This document shows, piece after piece, positions 1 to 9,061 of a stretch of DNA of 64,000 bases (position 1 is the first letter of the stretch; the number at the start of each line of letters is the position of its first letter). The position numbers and the translations under genes were made by a program. Location: positions 62,001 through 126,000 of the forward strand of contig NZ_JAPDPD010000008.1 in the NCBI RefSeq assembly GCF_026283965.1, given 5' to 3'. The notes below the pieces were generated by a model. The model searched no databases and was not told the DNA's origin. It saw nothing but the letters and a program-made list of their open reading frames with translations. The stretch is from Dyella subtropica. Its GTDB lineage: Bacteria > Pseudomonadota > Gammaproteobacteria > Xanthomonadales > Rhodanobacteraceae.

Positions 1-189
1 GAGGAAGTGCGCGGCTGCTTCCGCCTGTTGCGCGAGTGGCGCGATCGGGCCGCGGCACAAGGCCATGTTCTGCCCAGGCTTTCCATGGGCATGAGCGGCG
101 ATTTTCCGCTCGCCATCGCGGAAGGCGCGACCGAGGTGCGCATCGGGACGGCGGTCTTTGGCCAGCGGACGATTAGGACGGATGCCTAG
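1..189 (+). CDS. YggS/PLPBP-family pyridoxal-phosphate homeostasis protein (C-terminal end only)
   Basis: The reading frame is open from the first base, so the gene begins outside the window; only the last 62 codons are present. The visible part carries the family's C-terminal signature [18 protein letters not shown], followed by [11 protein letters not shown]. This segment holds the phosphate end of PLP in the fold-type III barrel. Family members bind PLP without a known catalytic reaction and buffer PLP and amino/keto-acid pools in the cytoplasm. In many proteobacteria the gene lies beside pilT or proC, which would be upstream of this window. The last residues (TDA) end without an extension, so the C terminus looks normal. 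The assignment rests on the signature and is firm despite the truncation. Confidence 0.9.
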   Translation, partial: EEVRGCFRLLREWRDRAAAQGHVLPRLSMGMSGDFPLAIAEGATEVRIGTAVFGQRTIRTDA

Positions 190-416
190 ACTTTCCACTA
201 GGAAAGATCTCCAAATTCTGTGCGGTGTGGCCAGTTTTTTGATGTGTTTCTTTGAAAATCAACGACATAAATTAATCGTATTTTTTTAGAACGTTGGAGT
301 TCAGTTAACCTCAATCGAACATACGGCCTATGTCCCTTTGGTAAGTTCACACCTTCATCACGGTCGTCAGCAGTGCGGGCGGCTAATCCTGTGAACAGCA
401 AAGGGATTTCTCCCGC

Positions 417-1070
417 ATGCCAATCAAGCGATTGACCGCTCTCTCCGTGCTGGCCGCCGCCGCCCTTGCCTCCGGTCCGCTCTTCGCCAGCCCCACGGGA
501 CAGACGCACGTTACACCGGCCGTCGCTACGATCACCCCGCCCCTGCTGGACCAGTTGTCGATCTTCGCTCCGGCTCAGGTTCTGTCGCAGTCGGCCCTGC
601 CCACCGAGCTGGCGAGCAGCACCAAGGCGTCCGACGCCGACGACATGCAGGCCGACGACACCGGCGATCTGCGCAAGACCCTGATCAGCCTGGCCATGAA
701 ACTGCGCGACATCCGTTATGTGCGCGGCGGCCACGATCCTTCCACCGGTTTCGATTGCAGCGGTTTCGTCCGCTACGTGTTCGCCCACGCTGTGGGTCTC
801 GAGCTACCCACCAATTCCGCGTCGCAGTTTCTGGCTGGCCTCAAGGTCAACCGTTCGGACATGCAGCCGGGCGACCTGGTGTTCTTCCGCACCGCCGGCC
901 GTCGCGGCCAGGGCCGTATCTCCCACGTCGGCATCTATATCGCCAACGGCCAGTTCATCCACTCGCCCTCGCGCGGCAAGACGGTGCGCGTGGACAGCCT
1001 GGAAGAGTCCTACTGGGCCAAGCGCTTCGCTGGCGCCAAGCGCCCCGAGGCGATGGCACAAAACGGCTGA
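417..1070 (+). CDS. Secreted NlpC/P60 (C40) peptidoglycan endopeptidase
   Basis: A 217-residue protein with an N-terminal export signal (basic MPIKR, then an Ala/Leu-rich core ending near ALASGPLFAS) and a C-terminal NlpC/P60 domain from about residue 85. The catalytic triad is visible: Cys114 in FDCSGFV, His170 in SHVGIY and His182 in FIHSPS. Such enzymes cut the D-Glu/meso-DAP bond of stem peptides in the periplasm during wall remodelling. Residues 25-80 are a low-complexity Ala/Thr/Asp linker with no recognised domain. The gene stands alone: 227 bases of relatively AT-rich DNA precede it and a strong terminator follows directly. Whether it is housekeeping (Spr/MepS-like) or specialised cannot be told from sequence alone. 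Confidence 0.93.
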   Translation: MPIKRLTALSVLAAAALASGPLFASPTGQTHVTPAVATITPPLLDQLSIFAPAQVLSQSALPTELASSTKASDADDMQADDTGDLRKTLISLAMKLRDIRYVRGGHDPSTGFDCSGFVRYVFAHAVGLELPTNSASQFLAGLKVNRSDMQPGDLVFFRTAGRRGQGRISHVGIYIANGQFIHSPSRGKTVRVDSLEESYWAKRFAGAKRPEAMAQNG

Positions 1071-1092
1071 GGCGAACGTTTTTCCGCAGTCC

Positions 1093-1118
1093 AAGGCCGC
1101 CCCTGGGCGGCCTTTTTT
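1093..1118 (+). terminator. Rho-independent terminator of the NlpC/P60 gene
   Basis: A 10-bp GC-rich inverted repeat (AAGGCCGCCC / GGGCGGCCTT) is followed by a run of six T on the plus strand, 22 bases after the stop codon. On the minus strand there is no U-tract, so it terminates mainly the plus-strand gene. Its 3' end touches the stop codon of the convergent gene. Confidence 0.9.
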
Positions 1119-1797
1119 ATGGCGCGGCTTCAGATGGGGTACCTAGGTTTCTAGGCTTTTTGCCCAGATGGCGTAGTTCGTCCGACTCGACAATACGCAG
1201 GCCTCCACCTGGCGTGCGTGCCAGCTGGCAAAGCGCGCGTGCGACGACTTCCGCCTGGATGCCGCGCCATCGGCCGGTTAGCACCCAGGCCAGTGGCGCG
1301 GCGATTTTTTCCATCAGCCGGAATTCCTGCCGTGGTCCCAGCAGGAGGGAGGGGCGCACGACGGTCAACTGTGGCCAACCCTGTTTGCCCAGTGCCTGCT
1401 CCAGTTCGCCTTTGACCTGGTTGTAGAACGTGCGCGAAGCCGGACTGGCGCCGAGCGAACTGATGACCAGGTAGTGTCGAGCGCCGAGCTTGCGCGCCTT
1501 CTGCCCCAGGGCCAGCGGCAGGTCGAAATCCGCCATGCGGAAAGCCTCGCGCGATCCGGCGTGACGGATGGTGGTGCCAAGACAGCAGATCACCACATCC
1601 ACCGGCGGCTGCAACTGCGGCAGCAGGCGATGCAGCATGCCTACGGGGTTTTCCAGCCGTGGACTGGGCGGCAGAGGGCGGCGTGTCGGTGCAAGAATGC
1701 GCGCAACGTCGCGGTCGGCCAGCAGCTCGCGCAGCACAAAGTTGCCAGTGAGTCCGGTGGCTCCGGCGAGCAGAACATGGCGGGGGACATCGGTCAT
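1117..1797 (-). CDS. NAD(P)-binding Rossmann-fold protein (atypical SDR / HTATIP2-like)
   Basis: A 226-residue protein beginning [18 protein letters not shown], the TGxTGxxG dinucleotide-binding fingerprint of atypical short-chain dehydrogenases. It continues with [16 protein letters not shown] and [10 protein letters not shown] and has a Tyr-x3-Lys-like [12 protein letters not shown], the pattern of the YbjT/HTATIP2 group. The substrate is unknown; relatives are often annotated as NAD(P)H-binding proteins or nucleoside-diphosphate-sugar epimerases. I prefer the ATG at 1797 over a GTG three codons upstream because the family starts close to the Rossmann strand; neither has a clear ribosome-binding site. 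It converges on the NlpC/P60 gene and is separated from the downstream TonB receptor by about 220 bases. Confidence 0.82.
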   Translation of the reverse strand: MTDVPRHVLLAGATGLTGNFVLRELLADRDVARILAPTRRPLPPSPRLENPVGMLHRLLPQLQPPVDVVICCLGTTIRHAGSREAFRMADFDLPLALGQKARKLGARHYLVISSLGASPASRTFYNQVKGELEQALGKQGWPQLTVVRPSLLLGPRQEFRLMEKIAAPLAWVLTGRWRGIQAEVVARALCQLARTPGGGLRIVESDELRHLGKKPRNLGTPSEAAP

Positions 1798-2015
1798 GGA
1801 TGCCACTGGAGTGGGGACGCATACAGATTGCCACGCCCCGCCTTCGATACGCGTGATGGCTTGAGTAGCGCCTGATTAAGGCGCCTTTTGGTCGCCGCGC
1901 CGGCGCCGGCTGCAAACAGGCAGGTTCCTGCGAGTTGCAGCCGGCGACGACATTCGCTGGCATAGGGATGATGGGGGCTTGCTCAACGTCCCCATCCAGC
2001 CCATGCGTGGCGAGA

Positions 2016-4604
2016 TCAGAACGTGTAGTTCACGCCGACATAGGCATAGCGGCCGCGGGGATCGGCCTGGGTGATGTCGTAGTACGTGTGGGACGGATCC
2101 CACGGCGGGCGGCGGTTCTGCAGGTTCTGCACGGCCAGGGTCAGCGTGGTGTGCGCGATGCCGGTATAGGCCACCGACAGGTCGAACGTGCTCCAGTTTT
2201 TTACGCGCTCGGGATACGCCGGACTCAAGCGGTTCTCGGGATTCTGCTTATAGCCGCCCACGTAATACCAGGTGAGCGTGCTGGCGAAGTCGCCCAGGCC
2301 CCAGGTGAGCCCGGTGCTGCCGCGCCACTTCGGTAGCGAACCGAAGATGTTGGTGCCTGCACCGTTCACCGGCGCATCGCCGGCCACCAGCGGCTGGCTG
2401 TACTTCAGCAGACGCGTCCAGTTGCCGTTGAGCGTGAAATCGCCATAGCGCGGCGTGTGCAGTACCTGGCGGAAGTCGATATCGACGCCGTCGGTGGTGA
2501 GGCTCTGCTGGTTCTTGTATTGATTGGTGATGATGGTGATGCGCCCCTGCGCATCGCGTTGCACACGCGGGTCCTTGCGCAACACCAAGGTGGCATCGTC
2601 ATCCGGCCCAATGATGTCGTGCTGCACGATGTGGTAGTAGTCCACGCCGATGCTGGTGTCGGTCGTGGGCGAGATGACGAAACCGGCGTTGTAGTTTTTC
2701 GAACGCTCCGGGCGCAGCTTCGGATTGGCGGCGAACACGTCGGTGTAGCCGCGGCGCTGGCCGGGCGTAATCGGGTCGTAGGGGTCGACCACGCTGCTGT
2801 AGCTCACCGCCGTGCTGTGGGTGATCTCAGGCAGCGACGGCGCACGGAAGCCGCGCGAGTACGAACCGCGCAACAGCAGCCAGTCCAGTGGCTGATAGCG
2901 GAGGCTGAATTTCGGCGCGAAGGCGTTGCCGAAATCGCTGTAATGATCCAGTCGCCCGGCGATACCCGCTTCCAGTGTGCTGAGAATGGGCACGTTGAAT
3001 TCGGCGTAGCCGGCATGCACGTCGCGCGAGCCGCGGATGATGTCGATGGCCGGGCGCAACTCGGTGCCGGAAAGCACCGCCTGGGATGTGCGCGAGTTGA
3101 TCGACTCGTTGCGGAACTCGTAACCGGTGGCGAAGCCCACCGCGCCGGCCGGCAGGTCGAACAGCTGTGTGCTGGCGGTGGCGTTCACGGCGGTGAGGCG
3201 AGACACGGCGGGACGGAGGGTGGCCAGGCGCAGCGCATCGATGGCCGCCGCGGGATTGCCGTTCGCCGCGAAGTTGTAGCCCCCGCTAGTCAGCAGCGAC
3301 TGGAAGGCATAGCGGTTGCCGAAGTTGGTCACGTACTCCTTCAGGCTGCTTTCCGAATGTTCGGCCGACACATCCCAATCCCATCCGCCGGTATGGCCCT
3401 TCAGGCCGCCGAGGAAGCGCGTGAAGATGGTGCGGTCGCGCTTGTTGCGCTGACCCACGTCCCACAGGTTGGTGTTCACCGGCGTGGGTACGCCGTAAGG
3501 ATTGGCGGGCTGGCCTACAGGCAGTGTGGTGTCGATGTTCACCAGCTTCTGGTTGGCGTTGTCCCACGCGCGCAGGCCGCTGCCGATGCCCAGCGGCGCA
3601 CTGAAGACGAAGGCGGCGTGGCTGCGGCTATAGATCGCTTCGCCGTAGGCATCGATGCTGTCGGTGAGTTTCACCGTGGCGCGCAGCACCGCGTGGTAGC
3701 GCTCGACGCCGGGAATCAGCGAGGTGTACTGCGCCGGGTTATAGGCCCAGGTCTCGCCATTCTTGCCAGGCGTGATTGCACCGTAGGGCACTTTCTGCAC
3801 GGGGCCGACCGCGTTGGCGAAGCCTTGGTTGGGATCGTTGTTGTAGTAGTCGGTCGGCACCCAGTTCAGACGTCCGCCGGGCTGGTTGCGAAAGTCGTTG
3901 TGGGCCAGCCAACTCACGTCGTTCTGATTCAGTTGGCTGCTGCGTGTGCCGTCGACGGCGAAGAAGACGTTGTAGCCGTCTTTCTTCACGTCGCCATGGC
4001 CAAGCAACACATGGAAGTTGTTCGAAGTCTGGCCGGTGCCTTGTGTGCTGCCGCCCACGTTCGCACCCGCTTCGGCGCCCTGATAGTTTTGCTTGAGGAT
4101 GATGTTGACCACGCCGGCGATGGCATCGGAGCCGTAGACCGCGGAGGCGCCATCCTTCAGCACTTCGATGCGCTCCACGGCGGCGAGCGGCAGTGAGTTG
4201 AGGTCGACGAAAGTGTCCTGCAGTTCGTAGGCGGTGGCGTAGTTCGCCACGCGCTTGCCGTCGACCAGCACCAGCGTGTTCTTCTGGCCCAGGCCGCGCA
4301 GCGAGACGCCGGCCGTGCCTGCAGAGAAACTGCCGGTGAGCTGTTCATTGACGCTGTTGCCGGTGTTGGCCGAGATCGAACGGAGCAGGTCGGGCAGGGT
4401 GGTCTTGCCGCTGACCTTGATCTGGTCGGCGCTGATGACCTGCACTGGGCTGGGTCCTTCCAGATCGGTGGTCTTGATGTTGGAGCCGGTGACAGTGACG
4501 GCTTCCAGCTGGGTGGGTTTGTTGTTGTCGTTGTCTTCGGCGTGAAGCGCCGAGGCGGCCAGCACGGAAGCAATGGCGAGCGGGAGCAGGCTTGGCTTGA
4601 ACAT
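2016..4604 (-). CDS. TonB-dependent outer-membrane receptor
   Basis: An 862-residue receptor. The signal peptide is MFKPSLLPLAIASVLAASAL, cleaved near LHA. The N-terminal plug (about residues 35-160) contains [50 protein letters not shown] and VNIILKQ, followed by a long beta-barrel ending in the canonical aromatic terminus VGVNYTF. The substrate is unknown: the TVTGSxI plug type is typical of the large receptor expansions of Xanthomonadales and Caulobacterales, which often import sugars, peptides or siderophores. The ATG at 4604 is chosen because the signal peptide starts there; an upstream in-frame extension is not secretory. No transport partner is adjacent and I see no Fur-like site upstream. 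It appears monocistronic. Confidence 0.93.
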   Translation of the reverse strand: MFKPSLLPLAIASVLAASALHAEDNDNNKPTQLEAVTVTGSNIKTTDLEGPSPVQVISADQIKVSGKTTLPDLLRSISANTGNSVNEQLTGSFSAGTAGVSLRGLGQKNTLVLVDGKRVANYATAYELQDTFVDLNSLPLAAVERIEVLKDGASAVYGSDAIAGVVNIILKQNYQGAEAGANVGGSTQGTGQTSNNFHVLLGHGDVKKDGYNVFFAVDGTRSSQLNQNDVSWLAHNDFRNQPGGRLNWVPTDYYNNDPNQGFANAVGPVQKVPYGAITPGKNGETWAYNPAQYTSLIPGVERYHAVLRATVKLTDSIDAYGEAIYSRSHAAFVFSAPLGIGSGLRAWDNANQKLVNIDTTLPVGQPANPYGVPTPVNTNLWDVGQRNKRDRTIFTRFLGGLKGHTGGWDWDVSAEHSESSLKEYVTNFGNRYAFQSLLTSGGYNFAANGNPAAAIDALRLATLRPAVSRLTAVNATASTQLFDLPAGAVGFATGYEFRNESINSRTSQAVLSGTELRPAIDIIRGSRDVHAGYAEFNVPILSTLEAGIAGRLDHYSDFGNAFAPKFSLRYQPLDWLLLRGSYSRGFRAPSLPEITHSTAVSYSSVVDPYDPITPGQRRGYTDVFAANPKLRPERSKNYNAGFVISPTTDTSIGVDYYHIVQHDIIGPDDDATLVLRKDPRVQRDAQGRITIITNQYKNQQSLTTDGVDIDFRQVLHTPRYGDFTLNGNWTRLLKYSQPLVAGDAPVNGAGTNIFGSLPKWRGSTGLTWGLGDFASTLTWYYVGGYKQNPENRLSPAYPERVKNWSTFDLSVAYTGIAHTTLTLAVQNLQNRRPPWDPSHTYYDITQADPRGRYAYVGVNYTF

Positions 4605-5279
4605 GAGATGAGCATTCCTATAGACGCACCTCTCCCGGCGGATAACCGAGTGCAAGGAGGCGCGTGGGGATGCAGCAGGGGAGCTGCTTTTAGGGAAACA
4701 CCGTGGGGACGGCGTCAGAGATGGCGCGTAGGTGCGCCTAAGGCGGCGAGATCAGCCGATGCGACACATTCGACAGCAACAACAGCCCATGCCGAAGCTG
4801 GCAAGGACGGTTTGGCTGTTCGAATGGAAGGACGGCAGGGAGAACATCGGGATATCCGGCGTGCACTGGCCCGTAAGGGCGCTGGCTTTGCTATGCCAGG
4901 CCATGGCGGCCCGGTGTGGGTTTCTGAGCGCGACGATCAACAACAGCAACAACACATCGCTTCACAGCGATGCATGTTGCACATGACCTGGCTGAAACCC
5001 TGGATATTCACGACGTGGTTCGTTCCTGCGTGTACGGATACGTTCGACATGTGTCGGCGGTATGGACGTCTATTTGTTCCATCCATCGACGTGGATGTCA
5101 ACAGTTCGTTATGCCACTCGTTGCCGTGAGGTTCCGCGAGCAGGGGCCAGATCCCGCCGCTAGGGGCTTCGGAAGGTTCCAAGGGAGCATTGCGTCGAAT
5201 TGTCGCAGGGGCGGCGGTGCCTACGTGGCGGCAGGTCGCGGCAACCGCTACGCTTGGCCGGCTGTCTCCGGAATCCCTT
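4605..5279. other. Intergenic region between divergent TonB receptor and rhomboid genes
   Basis: About 675 bases without a supportable gene. Open frames exist on both strands, but they have no family signature, no credible ribosome-binding site, and long glutamine or cysteine runs caused by an AACAGCAACAAC-type tract near 4935-4950. The promoters of both divergent genes should lie here; I could not assign -35/-10 elements with confidence. Confidence 0.5.
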
Positions 5280-5894
5280 ATGTCCTACGACCTTCCCCCG
5301 GTTACCCGTAACCTGCTGATCGCCAACATCGTCGTCTACCTGCTGCAGTGGGCGATGCCCGAGTGGTCCGTGCCATTCGCGCTGTGGCCGCTGGGCAGCG
5401 GCTACTTTCAGGTGTGGCAGGTGGTGACCAATGCCTTCATGCACGGCGGCTGGGCTCATTTGTTCTTCAATATGTTCGCGCTGTTCATGTTTGGCGGCCG
5501 GATCGAGCGGCTGTTCGGTGCACGCAATTTCACCGTGTACTACTTCACCTGCCTGGTGGTGGCTTCACTGCTGCAGTTGATCGTGCTGCGCTATTTCCTG
5601 CAGGACTTCCAGACGCCTACCGTGGGCGCCTCCGGCGCGATCTTCGGCCTGCTGCTGGCGTTCGGCATGATGTATCCGCAAGAAAAACTGATGGTGTTTC
5701 CCATCCCGATCGCCATCCCCGCCTGGCTGTTCGTCACCGGCTACGCATTGGTAGAGCTGACGTCCGGTGTCACCGGCTGGATGCCCGGCATTGCGCATTT
5801 CGCCCATCTTGGCGGCATGCTGGGTGGCTTTCTGCTGATCCAGTACTGGCGCGGCAAATTCCCCATCAAGCCGCAGCGCCGCTTGCTGCGCTGA
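5280..5894 (+). CDS. Rhomboid-family intramembrane serine protease
   Basis: A 204-residue membrane protein with about six hydrophobic segments and the complete rhomboid signature: WQVVTNAFMHGGWAHLFFNM (loop 1 and TM2), the nucleophile Ser118 in GASGAIFG, and the catalytic histidine (around residue 176) in HFAHLGGMLGG. Rhomboids cleave transmembrane substrates inside the bilayer; the substrate here is unknown. The start is the ATG at 5280 (MSYDLPPVTR), since the upstream in-frame extension shows no conservation signature and the first membrane helix follows directly. It lies 28 bases upstream of an amino-acid permease on the same strand and may share a transcript with it, although the two have no obvious functional link. 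Confidence 0.94.
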   Translation: MSYDLPPVTRNLLIANIVVYLLQWAMPEWSVPFALWPLGSGYFQVWQVVTNAFMHGGWAHLFFNMFALFMFGGRIERLFGARNFTVYYFTCLVVASLLQLIVLRYFLQDFQTPTVGASGAIFGLLLAFGMMYPQEKLMVFPIPIAIPAWLFVTGYALVELTSGVTGWMPGIAHFAHLGGMLGGFLLIQYWRGKFPIKPQRRLLR

Positions 5895-5922
5895 TCGTCC
5901 CTCTCATCTCTCGGCTCGTTTC

Positions 5923-7290
5923 ATGACCCAGCATCTGCAGCGCCGGCTCACCCCGCGCCATATCACCTTCATGGCCTTGGGCATGGCGATCGGCGCCGGC
6001 CTGTTCCTCGGCTCGGCCAGTGCGATCAACCTGGCCGGCCCGTCTGTGCTATTCGCCTATCTGTTCGGCGGCGTGATGATCTTCGTCATCATGCGCGCGC
6101 TGGGCGAGATGGCCGTGCACGACCCGGTCGCCGGTTCGTTCAGCACCTACGCCCATCGCTATCTTGGGCCGTTCGCCGGTTACCTCACTGGCTGGAACTA
6201 CTGGATCCTGATGGTTGGCGTCGGCATGGCCGAGAGCACGGCCGTCGGCATCTATATGAAGCAGTGGCTACCCGAGCTGCCGCAATGGATCTGGGTGTTC
6301 GGCAGCGTGCTCATGATCGGTGGCTTGAATCTGCTCGCGGTGAAGGTCTACGGCGAGATGGAATTCTGGTTCACCATGATCAAGGTGGTGACCGTGGTGC
6401 TGATGATTCTGGGCGGCGCCGGCATGATCTGGCTCGGTTGGGGCAACAGCAGTCAGCCGGTGGGGTTGGGCAATTTGTGGCAGCACGGTGGCTGGTTCCC
6501 GCATGGCGTGACCGGCATGGTGCTGGCGTTGCCGGTGGTGGTGTTCGCGTTCGGCGGCATTGAGACCATCGGTATGGCGGCTGGTGAGGCCTCGCAGCCG
6601 GAGCGCACCATTCCGCGCGCGGTGAACTCCGTGTTGTGGCGCATTCTGATTTTCTACGTCGGCGCGCTGTTCGTGATCATGGCGATCTACCCGTGGAACC
6701 AGCTTGGCACGCAGGGCAGCCCGTTCGTGACGACCTTCGCCAAGCTGGGTATTCCGCAGGCGGCGGGCTTGATCAACTTCGTGGTGATTACCGCAGCGCT
6801 GTCCGGCTTCAACAGCACCACCTTCAGCGGCAGCCGCATGTTGTACAGCCTGTCCACCAAGGGGCAGGCGCCTGCGGCGTTGAGCAAGGTCAGCGCGAAC
6901 GGCGTACCGGTGCGTGGCGTGCTGGTAACGCTGGCCTGCCTGGTGTTCGGCGTGCTGCTGAACTACCTGGTGCCGGAGCGCATCTTCGCGATGATGATGT
7001 CGATTCTCGCGTTCAACACGGTGTGGACGTGGGCGATGGTGCTGATCGCGCATTTCAGCTTCCGTCGCCGCCATGCGGCGACAGCGTTTCCGTTGCGCGT
7101 GTGGCCGCTGAGCAGTGTGGTGTGTTTGGCGTTTTTGGCGTTTGTGGTGTTTATGTTGGGCTATAGCGCGGATACGCGGGTGGCGTTGTATGTCGGCGCT
7201 GCTTGGGTGGTGGTGTTGAGTGTGGCTTATCGGCTGTTTGGTGTTGGGCGGCGGATGAGCGTCGTTAGTGTGGACGCAACTCCAGCTTGA
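5923..7290 (+). CDS. Amino-acid permease of the APC superfamily (AAT family, ProY/CycA-like)
   Basis: A 455-residue protein of about 12 hydrophobic helices. The first helix carries the AAT-family signature MALGMAIGAGLFLGSASAI followed by NLAGPS, and helix 3 contains GWNYWILMVGVGMAESTA. FAFGGIETIGMAAGEA and PERTIPRAVNSVLWRI are the conserved motifs of the helix 6 region and the following loop. Members import amino acids (proline, D-alanine/glycine, GABA, aromatic amino acids) with protons across the inner membrane; specificity cannot be set from sequence alone. Length matches ProY and CycA. It follows the rhomboid gene by 28 bases. The last 100 bases are unusually T/G-rich (GTG and TTG codons) while the frame stays intact. 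Confidence 0.92.
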   Translation: MTQHLQRRLTPRHITFMALGMAIGAGLFLGSASAINLAGPSVLFAYLFGGVMIFVIMRALGEMAVHDPVAGSFSTYAHRYLGPFAGYLTGWNYWILMVGVGMAESTAVGIYMKQWLPELPQWIWVFGSVLMIGGLNLLAVKVYGEMEFWFTMIKVVTVVLMILGGAGMIWLGWGNSSQPVGLGNLWQHGGWFPHGVTGMVLALPVVVFAFGGIETIGMAAGEASQPERTIPRAVNSVLWRILIFYVGALFVIMAIYPWNQLGTQGSPFVTTFAKLGIPQAAGLINFVVITAALSGFNSTTFSGSRMLYSLSTKGQAPAALSKVSANGVPVRGVLVTLACLVFGVLLNYLVPERIFAMMMSILAFNTVWTWAMVLIAHFSFRRRHAATAFPLRVWPLSSVVCLAFLAFVVFMLGYSADTRVALYVGAAWVVVLSVAYRLFGVGRRMSVVSVDATPA

Positions 7291-7300
7291 TAGCGTTTAG

Positions 7301-7368
7301 CTCCCTCTCCCTTTCGGGGAGAGGGTTGGGGTGAGGGGTGGGTGCTCGCGATAGCCTCTCACTGTCGT
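7301..7368 (+). repeat. Mosaic intergenic repeat, copy 1 (partial)
   Basis: A hairpin of CCTCTCCC and GGGAGAGG is followed by a GTTGGGGTGAGGGG block and a TGCTCGCGATAGCCTCTCAC block. The same ordered blocks recur at 9932-10087 (minus), 48360-48505 and, in part, 61459-61540. The right end overlaps the last codons of the following minus-strand gene. The hairpin could also act as a weak terminator for the permease. Confidence 0.8.
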
Positions 7369-7919
7369 GGCTTGACTGGCACATAGCCTTCATAGTTCTT
7401 GCGCGGCTTGTCGACCTTGGCGCATAGCTGGCCGTCGCATAAGGTCACGTCAGCCTGGTTGTAGGCCCGCATCAAGTCGGCCTGGATCTGGTTTTTCGCA
7501 ATCACGCCCTGGTAGTGCCACAGCACGCTCGCGCCAGACATAATCGCCAGCAGCATCGTTGCCAGCACGCCCGCCACCAGCAGGCTCAGTTTGCGAATCA
7601 CGGCTTTCATGCTTGCCTGTGCCTGGATCAGTTCATGCGTAGTGCGCTGGATGCTGTTGATATGGTCGATCACGCTCCGTTGAAAGTTTTCCAGGGGCTC
7701 GTTCAGCCCGCTGCGCACCGCCTGCAACGTCCCAGAGGAAATGTTCCCGTAGGCCGCATTTGCGGCCTGGCGAAACATGTCCGGTGCGGCCTGCGTCGTA
7801 CGTTGCAAGTATTCGGCCGCCTGGTGGTTACGTTCGGCGATGTCTTGGCTGATTCGGGACAAACGCTCCACCAGGTTGGCGGTCTGCACGGCAGCTTTCT
7901 TCAGATCATCCGGTTGCAT
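7359..7919 (-). CDS. Single-TM protein of unknown function downstream of the lipase
   Basis: A 186-residue protein I do not recognise. Residues 1-105 are polar and predicted helical, with regularly spaced leucine, alanine and glutamine (LVERLSRISQDIAERNHQAA, then ERNHQAAEYLQRTT), suggesting a coiled coil. A strong membrane segment (about residues 110-135, SLLVAGVLATMLLAIMSGAS) follows, then a 50-residue tail with two cysteines (LCDGQLC). This arrangement resembles small membrane accessory or adaptor proteins, but no function can be assigned. A strong ribosome-binding site (GAAGGAGG, 5 bases before ATG) supports the start. It is the last gene of the minus-strand lipoprotein-lipase module, 29 bases behind the lipase, and is presumably cotranscribed with it. 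Confidence 0.75.
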   Translation of the reverse strand: MQPDDLKKAAVQTANLVERLSRISQDIAERNHQAAEYLQRTTQAAPDMFRQAANAAYGNISSGTLQAVRSGLNEPLENFQRSVIDHINSIQRTTHELIQAQASMKAVIRKLSLLVAGVLATMLLAIMSGASVLWHYQGVIAKNQIQADLMRAYNQADVTLCDGQLCAKVDKPRKNYEGYVPVKPRQ

Positions 7920-7948
7920 GGTGCCTCCTTCGTTTCATGAGCGGCTGG

Positions 7949-9028
7949 TTACAGGCACATGCCTCTGCTCATGCTGGGCGCCTCCATCTGTTGCGCCAGC
8001 AAGGACTGCGTCTGTTGCAGTTGCGCCTCCAGCGCCAGCTGTTGGTCCTGCATAGCTACCCGCTCCGCCGCGTGGGCATGGAACTCTGTGCAGAAATCCG
8101 TGCGAGCCACCTGGCCAAGCGCCTGCTGGAACACGTGGTCGTCGCCGGTTTCCGTCGCCGCGCACAAATGGTTTAACAGCTCGTCCACACCGGCACTCGC
8201 GGCAGGCGGCGACAGTGAGTGGTGTGACCGCGGGCCAACAGACGCGCCCCATGGGAGTCGGTTCAGCGACATATCCAGTGGCATGCCAGGGGGCAGATCG
8301 TCCAGCCGCGAGTGGTGCAGGTCCTCCATGTAGTTGTGCGCAAACACCGCCGCGGGCCGGTTATGTTCGCTGTCCCAGAAATTGGAAATGCCATGGGCGC
8401 CGAGTGCGGCTGCCGCTTCTTTCACCGGCGTTCGGATTCCACCGGGCCGGTGTCGCAAGTAGTCCGTGTGGCCCATATAGTCCACGACGCGGCCAAGCTG
8501 TTCGGCATGAGCTGACACCGGATCGTGGTACATGCGGTGATTCACCACCAGGTCTTCAGCGGCCTGCACATTCATGCCCAGGCCGCGGGCCTGGCTCGCG
8601 GCGCCATAGGCATTGAAGGTTTCGGCGTGCACGCCAAACTGGGCCGCTTGCAGCTGCGCCAGCGCACCACCCAGCGAATGGCCGGTGGCGCTGATGTCGG
8701 AGAGCGGGACGTTTCTTTCTTTGGCGAGCGCCAGCGCCTCGCGCATGGTGGCGGCGGCTTCCGGCCATTGCGTGGGGGCGCCCATCATCACCATGCCGAG
8801 ATCGGCGTTGACATCGTGGATATTGGATGGATCGGTGCCCTTGTTGGCGACGATCAGTTGGCCGGTGTCAATGTCACGAACAACGGCGCCACGGTAGTTA
8901 GTGGCGGATGGTGGTGAGACATAGAGGACTGCGTACCGGCGCGTATCGCTTTCGATGGTGCTGCCGGCGACGAGCGGATGATAAATTCTTTCGGAAAGGA
9001 AGGCGTATTGCTCGGAGGGAAGAGACAT
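7949..9028 (-). CDS. Lipase (alpha/beta hydrolase, class 3 type), possible secreted antibacterial effector
   Basis: A 359-residue protein with the nucleophile elbow GHSLGG (Ser118) preceded by a GTDPSNIHDVNADLG segment, the arrangement of class 3 lipases/phospholipases A1. Further candidate catalytic residues lie in YHDPVSAHAEQ and a later histidine. There is no signal peptide. The last 75 residues form a separate, Gln-rich amphipathic tail (DDHVFQQALGQVAR, then MQDQQLALEAQLQQTQSLL), as expected of a recruitment domain on a specialised secretion substrate. The ATG at 9028 has an AAGGAG site 8 bases upstream. Upstream in the operon lies a lipoprotein that could be the cognate immunity protein. 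In Xanthomonadales, lipase effectors of the bacteria-killing type IV system are encoded beside lipoprotein inhibitors; placing this protein there is inference, as I see no clear XVIPCD-type domain. Confidence 0.82.
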   Translation of the reverse strand: MSLPSEQYAFLSERIYHPLVAGSTIESDTRRYAVLYVSPPSATNYRGAVVRDIDTGQLIVANKGTDPSNIHDVNADLGMVMMGAPTQWPEAAATMREALALAKERNVPLSDISATGHSLGGALAQLQAAQFGVHAETFNAYGAASQARGLGMNVQAAEDLVVNHRMYHDPVSAHAEQLGRVVDYMGHTDYLRHRPGGIRTPVKEAAAALGAHGISNFWDSEHNRPAAVFAHNYMEDLHHSRLDDLPPGMPLDMSLNRLPWGASVGPRSHHSLSPPAASAGVDELLNHLCAATETGDDHVFQQALGQVARTDFCTEFHAHAAERVAMQDQQLALEAQLQQTQSLLAQQMEAPSMSRGMCL

Positions 9029-9061
9029 ATCCTTACTCCTTGGACTCAAATCAGATGCTTG

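Noticed and set aside
2457-4196. A 579-codon open frame antisense to the first TonB receptor
   Set aside because: Antisense shadow without recognisable domains; the receptor has plug, barrel and terminal Phe on the minus strand.
4542-5129. A 195-codon frame upstream of the rhomboid gene
   Set aside because: Begins inside the receptor gene, contains Gln runs from a low-complexity tract, and has no signature.
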